Shown piece by piece: positions 1 to 7,056 of a stretch of 24,458 bases of DNA; position 1 is the stretch's first letter, and each line of letters begins with the position of its first letter. The notes below the pieces were generated by a model. The model made no database searches, was not told the DNA's origin, and saw nothing but the letters and a program-made list of their open reading frames with translations. The translations under genes were made by a program, and so were the position numbers. The stretch lies in the NCBI GenBank assembly GCA_964525485.1, contig CAZGHH010000013.1, positions 1 through 24,458 of the forward strand. Direction: 5' to 3'. This DNA is from DAONBD01 sp964525485. Lineage in GTDB: Bacteria; Patescibacteriota; Gracilibacteria; UBA1369; LOWO2-01-FULL-3.

Positions 1-34
1 TGCTCCGCTTCGGATCGGATTTCTCTCTAGTATA

Positions 35-589
35 TTAGCGTTTTGAGAATTGTCTGCCTCTTCTCGCACCGCGGAATCCATACTTCTTTCTCTCTTTTGA
101 TCTTGGATCTCGTGTGAGGAATCCCAAGTGCTTAAGTGTAGGGCGAAGTGTTTCGTCGAATGTAAGGAGAGCTTTTGCAATACCGTGTCTGACCGCGTCA
201 GACTGGGATGCGATACCTCCTCCTGTTACGACTGCTGTAATGGTGAATTTATCTGCTAAATTTACGGCTTTTAATGCTGATTTAATTACTTCAACGTGAG
301 TTTTGATTGTAAAGTATTTATTAACAGGTTTTTCATTTACAAATATAGATCCGTCTCCTTTGTACAGTCTAACCCTTGCAATAGAAGTTTTTCTTTTGCC
401 GTTCGCGTAATGATATTTTCCTGTCGGGACTTTGTATTCTTGGCTTTGAGCGGTCTTAGAAGATACTTTTGTCTCGACTGGCAAGACCTCAGTGTTTGTT
501 GGTCTGTCTGCACGAGCCAATGTTTTTTTTGGCTTTTTTACTGTTTCTTTAACTTCTTTATTTTCGGTTGTTACTTTCTTTGTTGGCAT
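35..589 (-). CDS. rpsI: 30S ribosomal protein uS9, second (downstream) copy
   Basis: This encodes the 184-residue small-subunit protein uS9, whose C-terminal tail reaches the P site in the 30S head. The S9 core starts near residue 58 (GKRKTSIARVRLYKG) and ends in the normal basic tail GARRGRQFSKR. The first 57 residues are a Lys/Thr/Pro-rich extension absent from ordinary ~130-residue S9 proteins. The protein is identical to the copy at 4032-4586. This copy ends in TAA, while the other ends in TAG, because the repeat stops one base short of the stop codon. It lies 13 bp after the rplM-fusion gene, the same spacing as the normal rplM-rpsI pair, so it is probably transcribed with that gene from the promoter at 1058-1086. 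Gene identity is certain. Whether two copies really exist depends on the assembly. Confidence 0.93.
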   Translation of the reverse strand: MPTKKVTTENKEVKETVKKPKKTLARADRPTNTEVLPVETKVSSKTAQSQEYKVPTGKYHYANGKRKTSIARVRLYKGDGSIFVNEKPVNKYFTIKTHVEVIKSALKAVNLADKFTITAVVTGGGIASQSDAVRHGIAKALLTFDETLRPTLKHLGFLTRDPRSKERKKYGFRGARRGRQFSKR

Positions 590-727
590 TGTAAATTATG
601 AGTTAGATTTCTAGGGGAACTGGTTTTTGCGCTTCATGTGTGTGTTCTGCGCCTTTGAAAACCTTCAGTTTTGCAAGGAAATGCTTGCGTAATTTATTGT
701 TTGGAAGCATGTTTTTGATAGCTTCAA
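39..727. repeat. 689-bp perfect direct repeat, copy 1 (rpsI plus 3' third of rplM)
   Basis: The sequence matches 4036-4724 at a constant offset of 3997 bp; comparison of the stretches at both ends and of the encoded proteins shows no mismatch. It holds all of rpsI except the stop codon, the 13-bp rplM-rpsI gap, and the last 40 codons of rplM. Similarity stops abruptly at both ends: at 727/728 inside the fused gene and at 38/39 beside the rpsI stop. The outer flank at 1-38 is unrelated to the sequence beyond copy 2 and contains a short hairpin-like motif (tccgcttcgga), perhaps the start of an rpsI terminator cut off by the window edge. Confidence 0.97.
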
Positions 728-1031
728 TACCTCTGCTTTCAAATCCTGCTTTTAGGATCTGGATGATGCTTGCTTTACATCGTACAGTGAGGGATTTCAT
801 TAACCCTTCAGACTCTATTTGCATTCCTGCTACGTCTCTCGCCATCCTGATGCCTGCTTCGCGTAGTATTTGATGTATTAATTTGTGGAAGCCGCTTCTT
901 GTAATAAAAGGAGCATCTTGTGCATCTGGTGACGGTTTTTTGATAGTCAGAAGTTCCTGTCGTTCAATCGGTTCAACGTGGTCAGTTGCTACTGGTTGTG
1001 GATCTTCAGGTCTGTCATTTTGTGCGTCCAT
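603..1031 (-). CDS. Chimeric small protein: possible histone-fold N-terminal part fused in frame to the C-terminus of ribosomal protein uL13
   Basis: This gene encodes 142 residues of two origins. Residues 103-142 (from EAIKNMLP onward) are identical to the last 40 residues of rplM at 4600-5034, and the join is exactly the inner edge of the 689-bp repeat. Residues 1-42 form an acidic, Pro-rich, probably disordered tail. Residues 43-102 look helical: a short helix (FHKLIHQILREAG), a turn (IRMARD), then a helix of about 28 residues (VAGMQIESEGLMKS onward). That short-long pattern, with a G-[LM]-x(2)-E...G-[VL]-[LM]-K register, resembles the first two helices of histone H4 or archaeal histones by eye. 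The third histone helix would fall where the L13 segment begins. The histone assignment is tentative; the fusion is directly visible. A good promoter lies just upstream, so the gene may be expressed. It could equally be an assembly chimera. Confidence 0.75.
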   Translation of the reverse strand: MDAQNDRPEDPQPVATDHVEPIERQELLTIKKPSPDAQDAPFITRSGFHKLIHQILREAGIRMARDVAGMQIESEGLMKSLTVRCKASIIQILKAGFESRGIEAIKNMLPNNKLRKHFLAKLKVFKGAEHTHEAQKPVPLEI

Positions 1032-1057
1032 AATATTGATGTAAAAAATAAGGAGTT

Positions 1058-1086
1058 ATTTTAACGTATTTTTACTTATTTATCAA
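1058..1086 (-). promoter_or_regulatory. Sigma70-like promoter for the fused gene and rpsI copy 1
   Basis: On the minus strand this reads TTGATA, a 17-bp spacer, then TAAAAT. The -10 box ends 26 bp before the ATG at 1031. It lies in the short gap after the Cys-rich gene and would drive the 142-residue fused gene and, behind it, the second rpsI. Confidence 0.6.
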
Positions 1087-1099
1087 TCCCGTCTTAGTG

Positions 1100-2035
1100 T
1101 TACTGTTCTTGATAGTGTATTAGTCCGTACAAATCCAATATCCCTGCATCCAATAGCTCTTTTCTGTATTCTTTAACCTTCTCTTCATATTCCTTGGGAG
1201 AGTATTGTTTGTTCAGAATGCAATATTCCTTGTTTTTCGTGTAAACGCAGCCAAAACAGTGCTTAGAATCCCAGATATTGCTGCACCATTCAGAGTCCGC
1301 GAGGTAGTCAGCCCAATAGATATGATTGCAGTTGTTTAAATAGCCTGAAAAACAAGTGTCGTAGCACATGGTGAGAGTGTTCGCGATCGGTCCGCAATCG
1401 CAGCAGTCAGTCGGGCCTTTTTCTAGTAATGCCTCGGTAATGTAGAAGCTATCTTCACAGTTTATGATATCGAAGCAGCAATAACAGTTTTTGCTGTTGA
1501 TTATATAGTCTCCGTAACAGTTTTGTGCACGGTTTTGGTGCATGTAGCAAACTGGTCGAGATAGTTTTAATTTTTCAAATTCTTCCAAGATTTTTTCTTC
1601 CGGCCAGTATTTTATTCCATGGATTTTTGTTTCATATTCTTCTTTTGAGTATTGAACATTAAATATATGGAACTCTTTGTGAGTCAGTCCTACACAACCG
1701 AAGCAATTTTTGCATGATTTGCAGTCATAGCAGTATCTGCAATCTGTTGATCCTTCGCACCATTGAATGAAGTCACAATTATAGCAGCGTGCTGAGTCTA
1801 TGCATTCATAGCACATATTACAATCGACACAGAACATAAGTCCGTTGCAGTCGTAACTTTTTTGAGAAGAGTATGAATACATGCAGTTCTCTAGATTTCC
1901 GCTGTTGAAACACATGAAACAGTTCTTGGAAACGACGATAATGTCTCCGTAGTCACAGTTTTCGCTTTGGCGGGTCCAGTTTTGTCCTTGCGGCGTGGAC
2001 CAGTAGAGGTGCTGGAATTCTTCGATAAATGGCAT
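1100..2035 (-). CDS. Cys-rich repeat protein of unknown function (about 34 Cys in 311 residues)
   Basis: This 311-residue protein has roughly 11% cysteine, mostly spaced as C-x2-C or C-x3-C, with many aromatic residues between them. It is built of two related halves offset by about 146-149 residues. SKNCFMCF (36-43) corresponds to SKNCYCCF (181-188), and NCFGCV...QYSKEEYE (110-135) corresponds to HCFGCV...QYSPKEYE (259-284). There is no signal peptide or membrane segment, so it is probably cytosolic, with cysteines held as thiols or as metal or Fe-S ligands. I know similar proteins from CPR genomes, where they carry uninformative or misleading names (I recall CaiB/BaiF). I see no catalytic motif supporting that name, and no function is established. 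It starts 19 bp after the preceding membrane-protein gene and has its own extended -10 signal. Confidence 0.85.
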   Translation of the reverse strand: MPFIEEFQHLYWSTPQGQNWTRQSENCDYGDIIVVSKNCFMCFNSGNLENCMYSYSSQKSYDCNGLMFCVDCNMCYECIDSARCYNCDFIQWCEGSTDCRYCYDCKSCKNCFGCVGLTHKEFHIFNVQYSKEEYETKIHGIKYWPEEKILEEFEKLKLSRPVCYMHQNRAQNCYGDYIINSKNCYCCFDIINCEDSFYITEALLEKGPTDCCDCGPIANTLTMCYDTCFSGYLNNCNHIYWADYLADSEWCSNIWDSKHCFGCVYTKNKEYCILNKQYSPKEYEEKVKEYRKELLDAGILDLYGLIHYQEQ

Positions 2036-2054
2036 AGATATAAGTTACGAGTTC

Positions 2055-3911
2055 TTAATTATAGCACGTTATGTTTGCACCCGAAGTTTCTCCTGTGAAT
2101 TTCAGATCTTTGTTGATGAAATTTACGTGTTTAATTACTTCTGTATTGAATTTTTTGCTTGATTGATATGGAGCGCTAAAATCTGTTTTAGAATTAAATA
2201 GTTCCACATAATCTTCGATTGAATTTCCGTTAAATATTAAGTAATTGTCAGCCGGTTTCTTGAAAGGGAGTCTTAGGCTCGTTTCATCTAAGTTTAATGT
2301 GTAGATGGAAGGCTTGATAAATTCTATTAGCCTATCTGTTAAACTCTTGTCTTTGATGTCTAATTCGAGATTTAGTAATGTGCATTTCTTTGAATTTACA
2401 GATGGAATTTTCTTTGGGTCGTATTTGAGGAATAGGTATGTTTTTTCTACTTTCTCCACTTTGTAATTAGATATTATCCATTTTGCAATAATTGGATTTC
2501 TTGTGAAATTCGGGATAGAGTCCAGAGCTGCTACTCCGATATTATCGGCTCCCAGAATGATGTATTTTGGTGGATCTTTTTCTAATCTTACTTTTGCTTC
2601 CAGTTCTACCGACGAATTTGTATATACGTTGAATTGTTCAGGGTAAGTATTGAATGTTGAATTATTAATATTCAAAATAAAATTATCGTATGGGAAAATC
2701 ATCACTTGATCTTTGTTTGCGTTGATCACCTCTGACATTTTATTGAGATCTTCTCTAGAATAATTATTATTTGTGATAAGAGCGTAATTCTCGAAGAAAT
2801 CAGGGTTCTCAAATAATGAAAACGCTCTTTCGATATTACTTTTCATTATGTTTTGAGATAGGGGAGTGTAAGGCGTAAATAAGAATAATAGTGGCAGTAA
2901 AATGAAAAGGACTTTTTCTTTCAGGCTAAACAAAAATACTATTATAAAAAGTACTATGATGCTAGGAAACGCTCCCATTATTAAATGGCTTTCGTCGGAT
3001 CTTATAATTGCTGATTTCAATTGTACGAACGCGGAAAATATTAAAAAGATTAATGTGATTTTGTGTTCTTTTGAAGTCTTTTTTGAGGTGATGATGAATG
3101 GTATGGAGATTATTAATCCTATTGGGAAAATAAGTAGTGTTCTTGTCGGAAGTTCACAAGGAACGTTCATCAACGCCGAGTAATCAACTACCGTCTGAAA
3201 TGAATGAAATAAGTAATCCGATCCTCCCGACAGTATGATGCTAATTAATACAGCAAAACCAAGAGGTATAGCCGCTATCAGCAGTTTCATGATGGAACGG
3301 GTGGAAATCGATAAATAAATCGCGTAAAGACCTGCAATTGCTTCGCAATATAGAAAATTTTCGAAAGATATTAATCCAAATATTGTTGGGATGGATAAAA
3401 TGGCTATATTTTTTAAACAGAATAATTTTTTTTGATTGAATGTGGTTGTCAGTAAAACCGTGAAAGTTATTGGTAGAAGTACCCTTGTGATGATTAATGG
3501 ATTCGCTGAGATGATGCCGGTTAGCACTATAATTAGTACTGCGAATATAATTCTTATCTTTTTATCCTCTATTAAAAATCTCGATATTAATGCGATTAAT
3601 AAAATGAATATTGCTGTGAAAATTGTTGGGATTAGAAGATAACTATTGTATGAAGATATTCTGAAGATATAAGAGGGGAGTCCTTCTATAAGTTGAAACA
3701 AAGGTCCGTATGTGAAAATAAAATCTTTCCCAGCTATAAATCCGTGGAGGCCTCTTTCAATGATGTTTGTTTGCCATGAGAAGTCTAACGTCCCAAGAAC
3801 TTTGATTCCTTCTTTCATTGAAGAACCCAGCTTGTTTAACTTCAGGAAACAGAAAAATATAATTAAAAAAACGTAGTAATAATTAATTAAGAGTTTTTTG
3901 AGTAGTTTCAT
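2055..3911 (-). CDS. Multi-pass membrane protein, GT-C glycosyltransferase-like, unknown substrate
   Basis: The protein has 618 residues. A first hydrophobic helix (about 10-27) is followed by an extracytoplasmic-looking loop with DFSW (43-46) and the motif GKDFIFTYGP (61-70). About nine more hydrophobic segments lie between residues 92 and 348, and a soluble mixed alpha/beta domain of about 265 residues fills the C-terminus. Another loop carries RSDESH (304-309). A short first loop with an acidic residue after TM1 and a large C-terminal soluble domain is the layout of GT-C lipid-linked-sugar transferases, so a role in cell-surface glycan assembly is plausible. The GKDFxFxYGPL and RxDxxH motifs occur in uncharacterised membrane proteins and do not fix a substrate. 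The gene is AT-richer than its ribosomal neighbours and lies wholly inside the island between the 689-bp repeats. No Shine-Dalgarno is visible at the chosen ATG. Confidence 0.7.
   Translation of the reverse strand: MKLLKKLLINYYYVFLIIFFCFLKLNKLGSSMKEGIKVLGTLDFSWQTNIIERGLHGFIAGKDFIFTYGPLFQLIEGLPSYIFRISSYNSYLLIPTIFTAIFILLIALISRFLIEDKKIRIIFAVLIIVLTGIISANPLIITRVLLPITFTVLLTTTFNQKKLFCLKNIAILSIPTIFGLISFENFLYCEAIAGLYAIYLSISTRSIMKLLIAAIPLGFAVLISIILSGGSDYLFHSFQTVVDYSALMNVPCELPTRTLLIFPIGLIISIPFIITSKKTSKEHKITLIFLIFSAFVQLKSAIIRSDESHLIMGAFPSIIVLFIIVFLFSLKEKVLFILLPLLFLFTPYTPLSQNIMKSNIERAFSLFENPDFFENYALITNNNYSREDLNKMSEVINANKDQVMIFPYDNFILNINNSTFNTYPEQFNVYTNSSVELEAKVRLEKDPPKYIILGADNIGVAALDSIPNFTRNPIIAKWIISNYKVEKVEKTYLFLKYDPKKIPSVNSKKCTLLNLELDIKDKSLTDRLIEFIKPSIYTLNLDETSLRLPFKKPADNYLIFNGNSIEDYVELFNSKTDFSAPYQSSKKFNTEVIKHVNFINKDLKFTGETSGANITCYN
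2058..2066 (-). promoter_or_regulatory. Extended -10 promoter for the Cys-rich gene
   Basis: The minus strand reads TGCTATAAT, a perfect extended -10 element, overlapping the last codons and just before the stop of the membrane-protein gene. The -35 region is poor. Transcription would start close to 2050, giving a leader of about 15-20 nt before the ATG at 2035. Confidence 0.45.
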
Positions 3912-3936
3912 TCTGCTTTTGTTGATCGATTGGTCG

Positions 3937-3967
3937 AAAAATCTAGGTAATAAAAAATCTAGGTAAT
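3937..3967. repeat. Short tandem repeat, 15 bp with period 16
   Basis: The motif aaaaatctaggtaat occurs at 3937-3951 and again at 3953-3967. It sits between the membrane-protein start and the end of rpsI, in the 120-bp gap at the inner edge of the island. Confidence 0.9.
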
Positions 3968-4003
3968 GTTAACAAAGCATCCTGAATTCCACAAATCTTT
4001 ATT

Positions 4004-4045
4004 GAGGAAACTAGCGTTTTGAGAGAGGAAACTAACGTTTTGAGA
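4004..4045. repeat. 21-bp tandem duplication across the rpsI stop codon
   Basis: The units at 4004-4024 and 4025-4045 differ at a single position (g4014 versus a4035). The inner unit contains the last codons and TAG stop of rpsI; the outer unit is a duplicate beyond the stop. The core tagcgttttgaga of the outer unit is also exactly what rpsI copy 1 shows at its own end (36-48). The structure marks the left edge of repeat copy 2. Confidence 0.92.
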
Positions 4046-4586
4046 ATTGTCTGCCTCTTCTCGCACCGCGGAATCCATACTTCTTTCTCTCTTTTGATCT
4101 TGGATCTCGTGTGAGGAATCCCAAGTGCTTAAGTGTAGGGCGAAGTGTTTCGTCGAATGTAAGGAGAGCTTTTGCAATACCGTGTCTGACCGCGTCAGAC
4201 TGGGATGCGATACCTCCTCCTGTTACGACTGCTGTAATGGTGAATTTATCTGCTAAATTTACGGCTTTTAATGCTGATTTAATTACTTCAACGTGAGTTT
4301 TGATTGTAAAGTATTTATTAACAGGTTTTTCATTTACAAATATAGATCCGTCTCCTTTGTACAGTCTAACCCTTGCAATAGAAGTTTTTCTTTTGCCGTT
4401 CGCGTAATGATATTTTCCTGTCGGGACTTTGTATTCTTGGCTTTGAGCGGTCTTAGAAGATACTTTTGTCTCGACTGGCAAGACCTCAGTGTTTGTTGGT
4501 CTGTCTGCACGAGCCAATGTTTTTTTTGGCTTTTTTACTGTTTCTTTAACTTCTTTATTTTCGGTTGTTACTTTCTTTGTTGGCAT
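4032..4586 (-). CDS. rpsI: 30S ribosomal protein uS9, operon copy
   Basis: This is the uS9 protein in its expected place directly after rplM (13-bp gap), at the end of the alpha/rplM block. It has 184 residues: a 57-residue basic, Thr/Val/Pro-rich N-terminal extension, then a full S9 domain with the conserved GKRKTSIARV start and the Arg/Lys-rich tail that contacts P-site tRNA. The ATG at 4586 is the only start that keeps the whole frame; a shorter protein from an internal start cannot be excluded. The last sense codon and TAG stop fall within a 21-bp tandem repeat. The gene is identical to the second copy at 35-589. Confidence 0.97.
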   Translation of the reverse strand: MPTKKVTTENKEVKETVKKPKKTLARADRPTNTEVLPVETKVSSKTAQSQEYKVPTGKYHYANGKRKTSIARVRLYKGDGSIFVNEKPVNKYFTIKTHVEVIKSALKAVNLADKFTITAVVTGGGIASQSDAVRHGIAKALLTFDETLRPTLKHLGFLTRDPRSKERKKYGFRGARRGRQFSKR

Positions 4587-4724
4587 TGTAAATTATGAGT
4601 TAGATTTCTAGGGGAACTGGTTTTTGCGCTTCATGTGTGTGTTCTGCGCCTTTGAAAACCTTCAGTTTTGCAAGGAAATGCTTGCGTAATTTATTGTTTG
4701 GAAGCATGTTTTTGATAGCTTCAA
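4036..4724. repeat. 689-bp perfect direct repeat, copy 2 (rpsI plus 3' third of rplM)
   Basis: This is the partner of the repeat at 39-727. Here the rplM part continues into a complete rplM, so this copy has the ancestral arrangement on its operon side. On its other side, below 4036, it runs into the tandem repeats and the accessory island. Confidence 0.97.
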
Positions 4725-5034
4725 CTATTACTTTTTTCGAGTTCTTTTCCATTACTGATGCTGCTGTTTCGGCTTTTATTCCACCTTTGAATCCTGAGTG
4801 TCTGTAGTAGATTTTGTCTTCTAATTTTTTACCCGTGAAACGAACTTTGTCTGAGTTAATAATTACAACGTATGCACCCATGTCCATGTGCGGAGTAAAA
4901 GTCGGAAGATCTTTGCCTCTCAATGCGTCTGCAACGCGAGTGGCTAATTTCCCAACTACTTTGTCGGTAGCATCCACGATATACCATTTCTGCTCCGTTG
5001 CTTTAACTGCTTTTGGTGTAAATGTTTTTTGCAT
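4600..5034 (-). CDS. rplM: 50S ribosomal protein uL13
   Basis: This 144-residue uL13 binds early to 23S rRNA during 50S assembly. The normal family features are present: WYIVDATDKVVGKLAT near the N-terminus, DMGAYVVIINSDKV, YYRHSGFKGG in the middle, and MLPNNKLRKHFLAKLKVF with EHTHEAQKP at the C-terminus. It is followed by rpsI, the usual pair. Its last 40 codons are duplicated at 603-722. There is no Shine-Dalgarno upstream; the 16-bp gap to rplQ suggests cotranscription. Confidence 0.98.
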   Translation of the reverse strand: MQKTFTPKAVKATEQKWYIVDATDKVVGKLATRVADALRGKDLPTFTPHMDMGAYVVIINSDKVRFTGKKLEDKIYYRHSGFKGGIKAETAASVMEKNSKKVIVEAIKNMLPNNKLRKHFLAKLKVFKGAEHTHEAQKPVPLEI

Positions 5035-5049
5035 GGTCTTTAAATTCGG

Positions 5050-5406
5050 TTAGTTTACTAGTTCTAATTGGACCACTTCGGCGTTATCTCCGCTTCTGTA
5101 TCCGAGTTTTGTGATGCGAGTGAATCCAGATGTTCTGTCCTTGTATCTTTCAGCCAACACTTCAAGAATTTTTCTTGATGCGTTTTTGTGTTGCAACATC
5201 TCTTCGATCATTCTGATCGCCTCACGTTTTTCTTTTGTTTTTCCTATTGTGATAAGTTTATCTACTAGTGGTTTTACAGCTCTTGCTTTTGCGGCTGTTG
5301 TTTTAATCTTTTCATAGATTATTACGGACATTGCAAGATTTTTTAACAACAATCTCTGGTGTCCTTTATTTCCAACTAATATTACTTTTTTTTGCTTGTG
5401 TCTCAT
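5050..5406 (-). CDS. rplQ: 50S ribosomal protein bL17
   Basis: This is bL17 of 118 residues, a bacterial-specific 50S protein near the exit tunnel. It begins MRHKQKKVILVGNKGHQRLLLKNLA, shown here as MRHKQKKVI and GHQRLLLKNL, in place of the usual MRHR...R..HR.al. The ending GYRSGDNAEVVQLELV matches the family. It follows rpoA as in the classic alpha operon, with a 13-bp gap. Confidence 0.97.
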   Translation of the reverse strand: MRHKQKKVILVGNKGHQRLLLKNLAMSVIIYEKIKTTAAKARAVKPLVDKLITIGKTKEKREAIRMIEEMLQHKNASRKILEVLAERYKDRTSGFTRITKLGYRSGDNAEVVQLELVN

Positions 5407-5419
5407 GGTTTAAATAAGG

Positions 5420-6394
5420 TTATTCTTCGGCTAGATTTAATCCTTTTTTCTCTAATGCCTCTTTTACTTCAGTCAAAGCTTTCTTTCCAAATCCGCGAAG
5501 ATTTGAGAGTTTGCTTTCAGTGCATTTAGATAATTGCTCGATTGAGCCGATTCCTCCATTGATTAATGCGTTTAATGTTCTTGGAGAGAATCCTAGGATT
5601 TCAATTGGTGTATAGCTTTCTTGAGCCGGTTTCTTTGATTCTTCTTCCTTCTCTTTTTGCATGATTGACTGAACGTCGCTCATGAATTCTTCTTCCACCA
5701 TAATGTTTTCGACATTGAACAAATTGAAATATGATTTCAAAATATTTGACGCGAATTTTAGCGCTTCTTCAGGTGTAATCGTGCCATTTGTGATGATTTC
5801 AAGAACTAGTTTGTCCAAGTCAGTCATCTGACCAACACGAGTTGCTTCTATTTCATAACGTACTTTTTTGATTGGAGAGAATGCTGTGTCCACGACTATC
5901 ATATTTACTTCTGTCTCTTCTCTTTGTCTCTGTTGTGCTGGCACATAGCCGACTCCTTTTTCGACTCTTAATTCCATCTTTAATTTTGATCCTTTTTCAA
6001 GTGTCGTAACGTATAGATCTGGATTTAAAATCTCTACATCGCTTGGGCATTGAATGTCTTTTGCTGTTATTTTTCCTACTTTTGAAACCTCAAGTTTTAA
6101 TATAGAAGGCTCTTTGGATGTTTTTTTGATATCCAACATTTTTAGATTCAAAATAACGTCTAGAACACTATCTTTTATACCTGGAATTGTAGAGTATTCG
6201 TGAGTAACGCCATCTATCCTTACACCTGTAATAGCGGCACCAGGCAGAGAAGAAAGCAACACTCTTCTAAGAGCGTTTCCAACCGTCATTCCGTATCCTG
6301 GCGGAAGTGGGCTCATTGTAAAGATGACATGATTGTCATCGAGCACATCCGTTTTGATCTTTGGAATGCCGATCTCTTCTTGGATAATATGCAT
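5420..6394 (-). CDS. rpoA: DNA-directed RNA polymerase alpha subunit
   Basis: This is a 324-residue alpha subunit. The N-terminal dimerisation domain carries GYGMTVGNALRRVLLSSLPG, which starts RNA polymerase assembly. A charged linker (about 240-260, KEKEEESKKP) leads to the C-terminal domain from about residue 261. Within that domain SPRTLNAL holds Arg272 and Asn275, matching E. coli R265 and N268, and GFGKKALTEV follows. The UP-element and activator-binding surface therefore looks intact. Its position between rpsD and rplQ is canonical. Confidence 0.98.
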   Translation of the reverse strand: MHIIQEEIGIPKIKTDVLDDNHVIFTMSPLPPGYGMTVGNALRRVLLSSLPGAAITGVRIDGVTHEYSTIPGIKDSVLDVILNLKMLDIKKTSKEPSILKLEVSKVGKITAKDIQCPSDVEILNPDLYVTTLEKGSKLKMELRVEKGVGYVPAQQRQREETEVNMIVVDTAFSPIKKVRYEIEATRVGQMTDLDKLVLEIITNGTITPEEALKFASNILKSYFNLFNVENIMVEEEFMSDVQSIMQKEKEEESKKPAQESYTPIEILGFSPRTLNALINGGIGSIEQLSKCTESKLSNLRGFGKKALTEVKEALEKKGLNLAEE

Positions 6395-6414
6395 TGTTAA
6401 TTGTTTTAAAAAAT

Positions 6415-7038
6415 TTATTTTGAATAGAACTCAACGATAAGTTGAGAATTGATTGATCTGTCCAAATCATCTTTTTCTGGTAAGAATGATACCAAAGTTT
6501 CGCCTTTGCCAAGATCTGTTTTAAGCCATTTTGGAGAAGAGTCCTTTTTCTTTTCCAGTCCGTCAAACACTTTTGCTCCGGTAGCTTTTCTGTAAACAGA
6601 AACCGTATCTCCAACTTTCAATAATCTTGATCCTACGCGACATTTTCTTCCGTTAACCTTGATAAGTCCGTGGTTTATAACTTGTCTTGCAAATTTTCTT
6701 GATACTGTAAATCCAGATTTGTATACGATATTGTCTAATCTTCTTTCTAGGTATTGTAACAAAATTTCACCCGTTACACCTGTCTGTTTTGTAGAAAGTG
6801 TGTAGTATTGTTTTAATTGAACTTCTGGTACTTGATAAATTCTCTTTGCTTTTTGTTTAGCTCTTAATTGGCGTCCGTACTCTGATTGTTTTGAGAAACC
6901 ACCCTTGCTGCCGTGCATACCTGGAGCGTAGTTTTTCTTTAATAATGGACATTTTTGAGATGTGCATTTGTCGCCTTTTAGGAATAATTTTTCTCCTTCT
7001 CTGCGGCATAGTCTGCATGCTGGACCTGTGTATTTCAT
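6415..7038 (-). CDS. rpsD: 30S ribosomal protein uS4, zinc-binding form
   Basis: This 207-residue primary 16S rRNA-binding protein nucleates assembly of the 30S body. Four cysteines near the N-terminus (C8, C11, C25, C30) form the zinc site of the C+ type of S4. The S4 RNA-binding domain follows in the middle (RRLDNIVYKSGF...VNHG-like INHGLIKVNG). In E. coli S4 represses the alpha operon; no equivalent pseudoknot was identified here. The gene lies between rpsK and rpoA. Confidence 0.98.
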   Translation of the reverse strand: MKYTGPACRLCRREGEKLFLKGDKCTSQKCPLLKKNYAPGMHGSKGGFSKQSEYGRQLRAKQKAKRIYQVPEVQLKQYYTLSTKQTGVTGEILLQYLERRLDNIVYKSGFTVSRKFARQVINHGLIKVNGRKCRVGSRLLKVGDTVSVYRKATGAKVFDGLEKKKDSSPKWLKTDLGKGETLVSFLPEKDDLDRSINSQLIVEFYSK

Positions 7039-7056
7039 TTTCGAAAATTAGTTAGA

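Noticed and set aside
1100..2035. CaiB/BaiF CoA-transferase identity for the Cys-rich protein
   Set aside because: None of the CoA-transferase family III sequence features can be seen, the length is too short and the protein is a Cys-rich repeat; the name seems to be a database carry-over.
3966..3994. Possible promoter TTGTGG-17-TAACAT before the membrane-protein gene
   Set aside because: Only 3 of 6 bases match the -35 consensus and 4 of 6 the -10; too weak in AT-rich DNA. The gene may instead be read through from rpsI.
728..4035. The island as an insertion sequence or transposon
   Set aside because: There is no transposase, no terminal inverted repeats and no short target duplication; the flanking repeats are host genes.
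3959..4177. 72-codon minus-strand reading frame overlapping the end of rpsI
   Set aside because: It runs in another frame through rpsI and the 21-bp tandem repeat; the SQNVSFL/SQNASFL echo in it is only the translated repeat.
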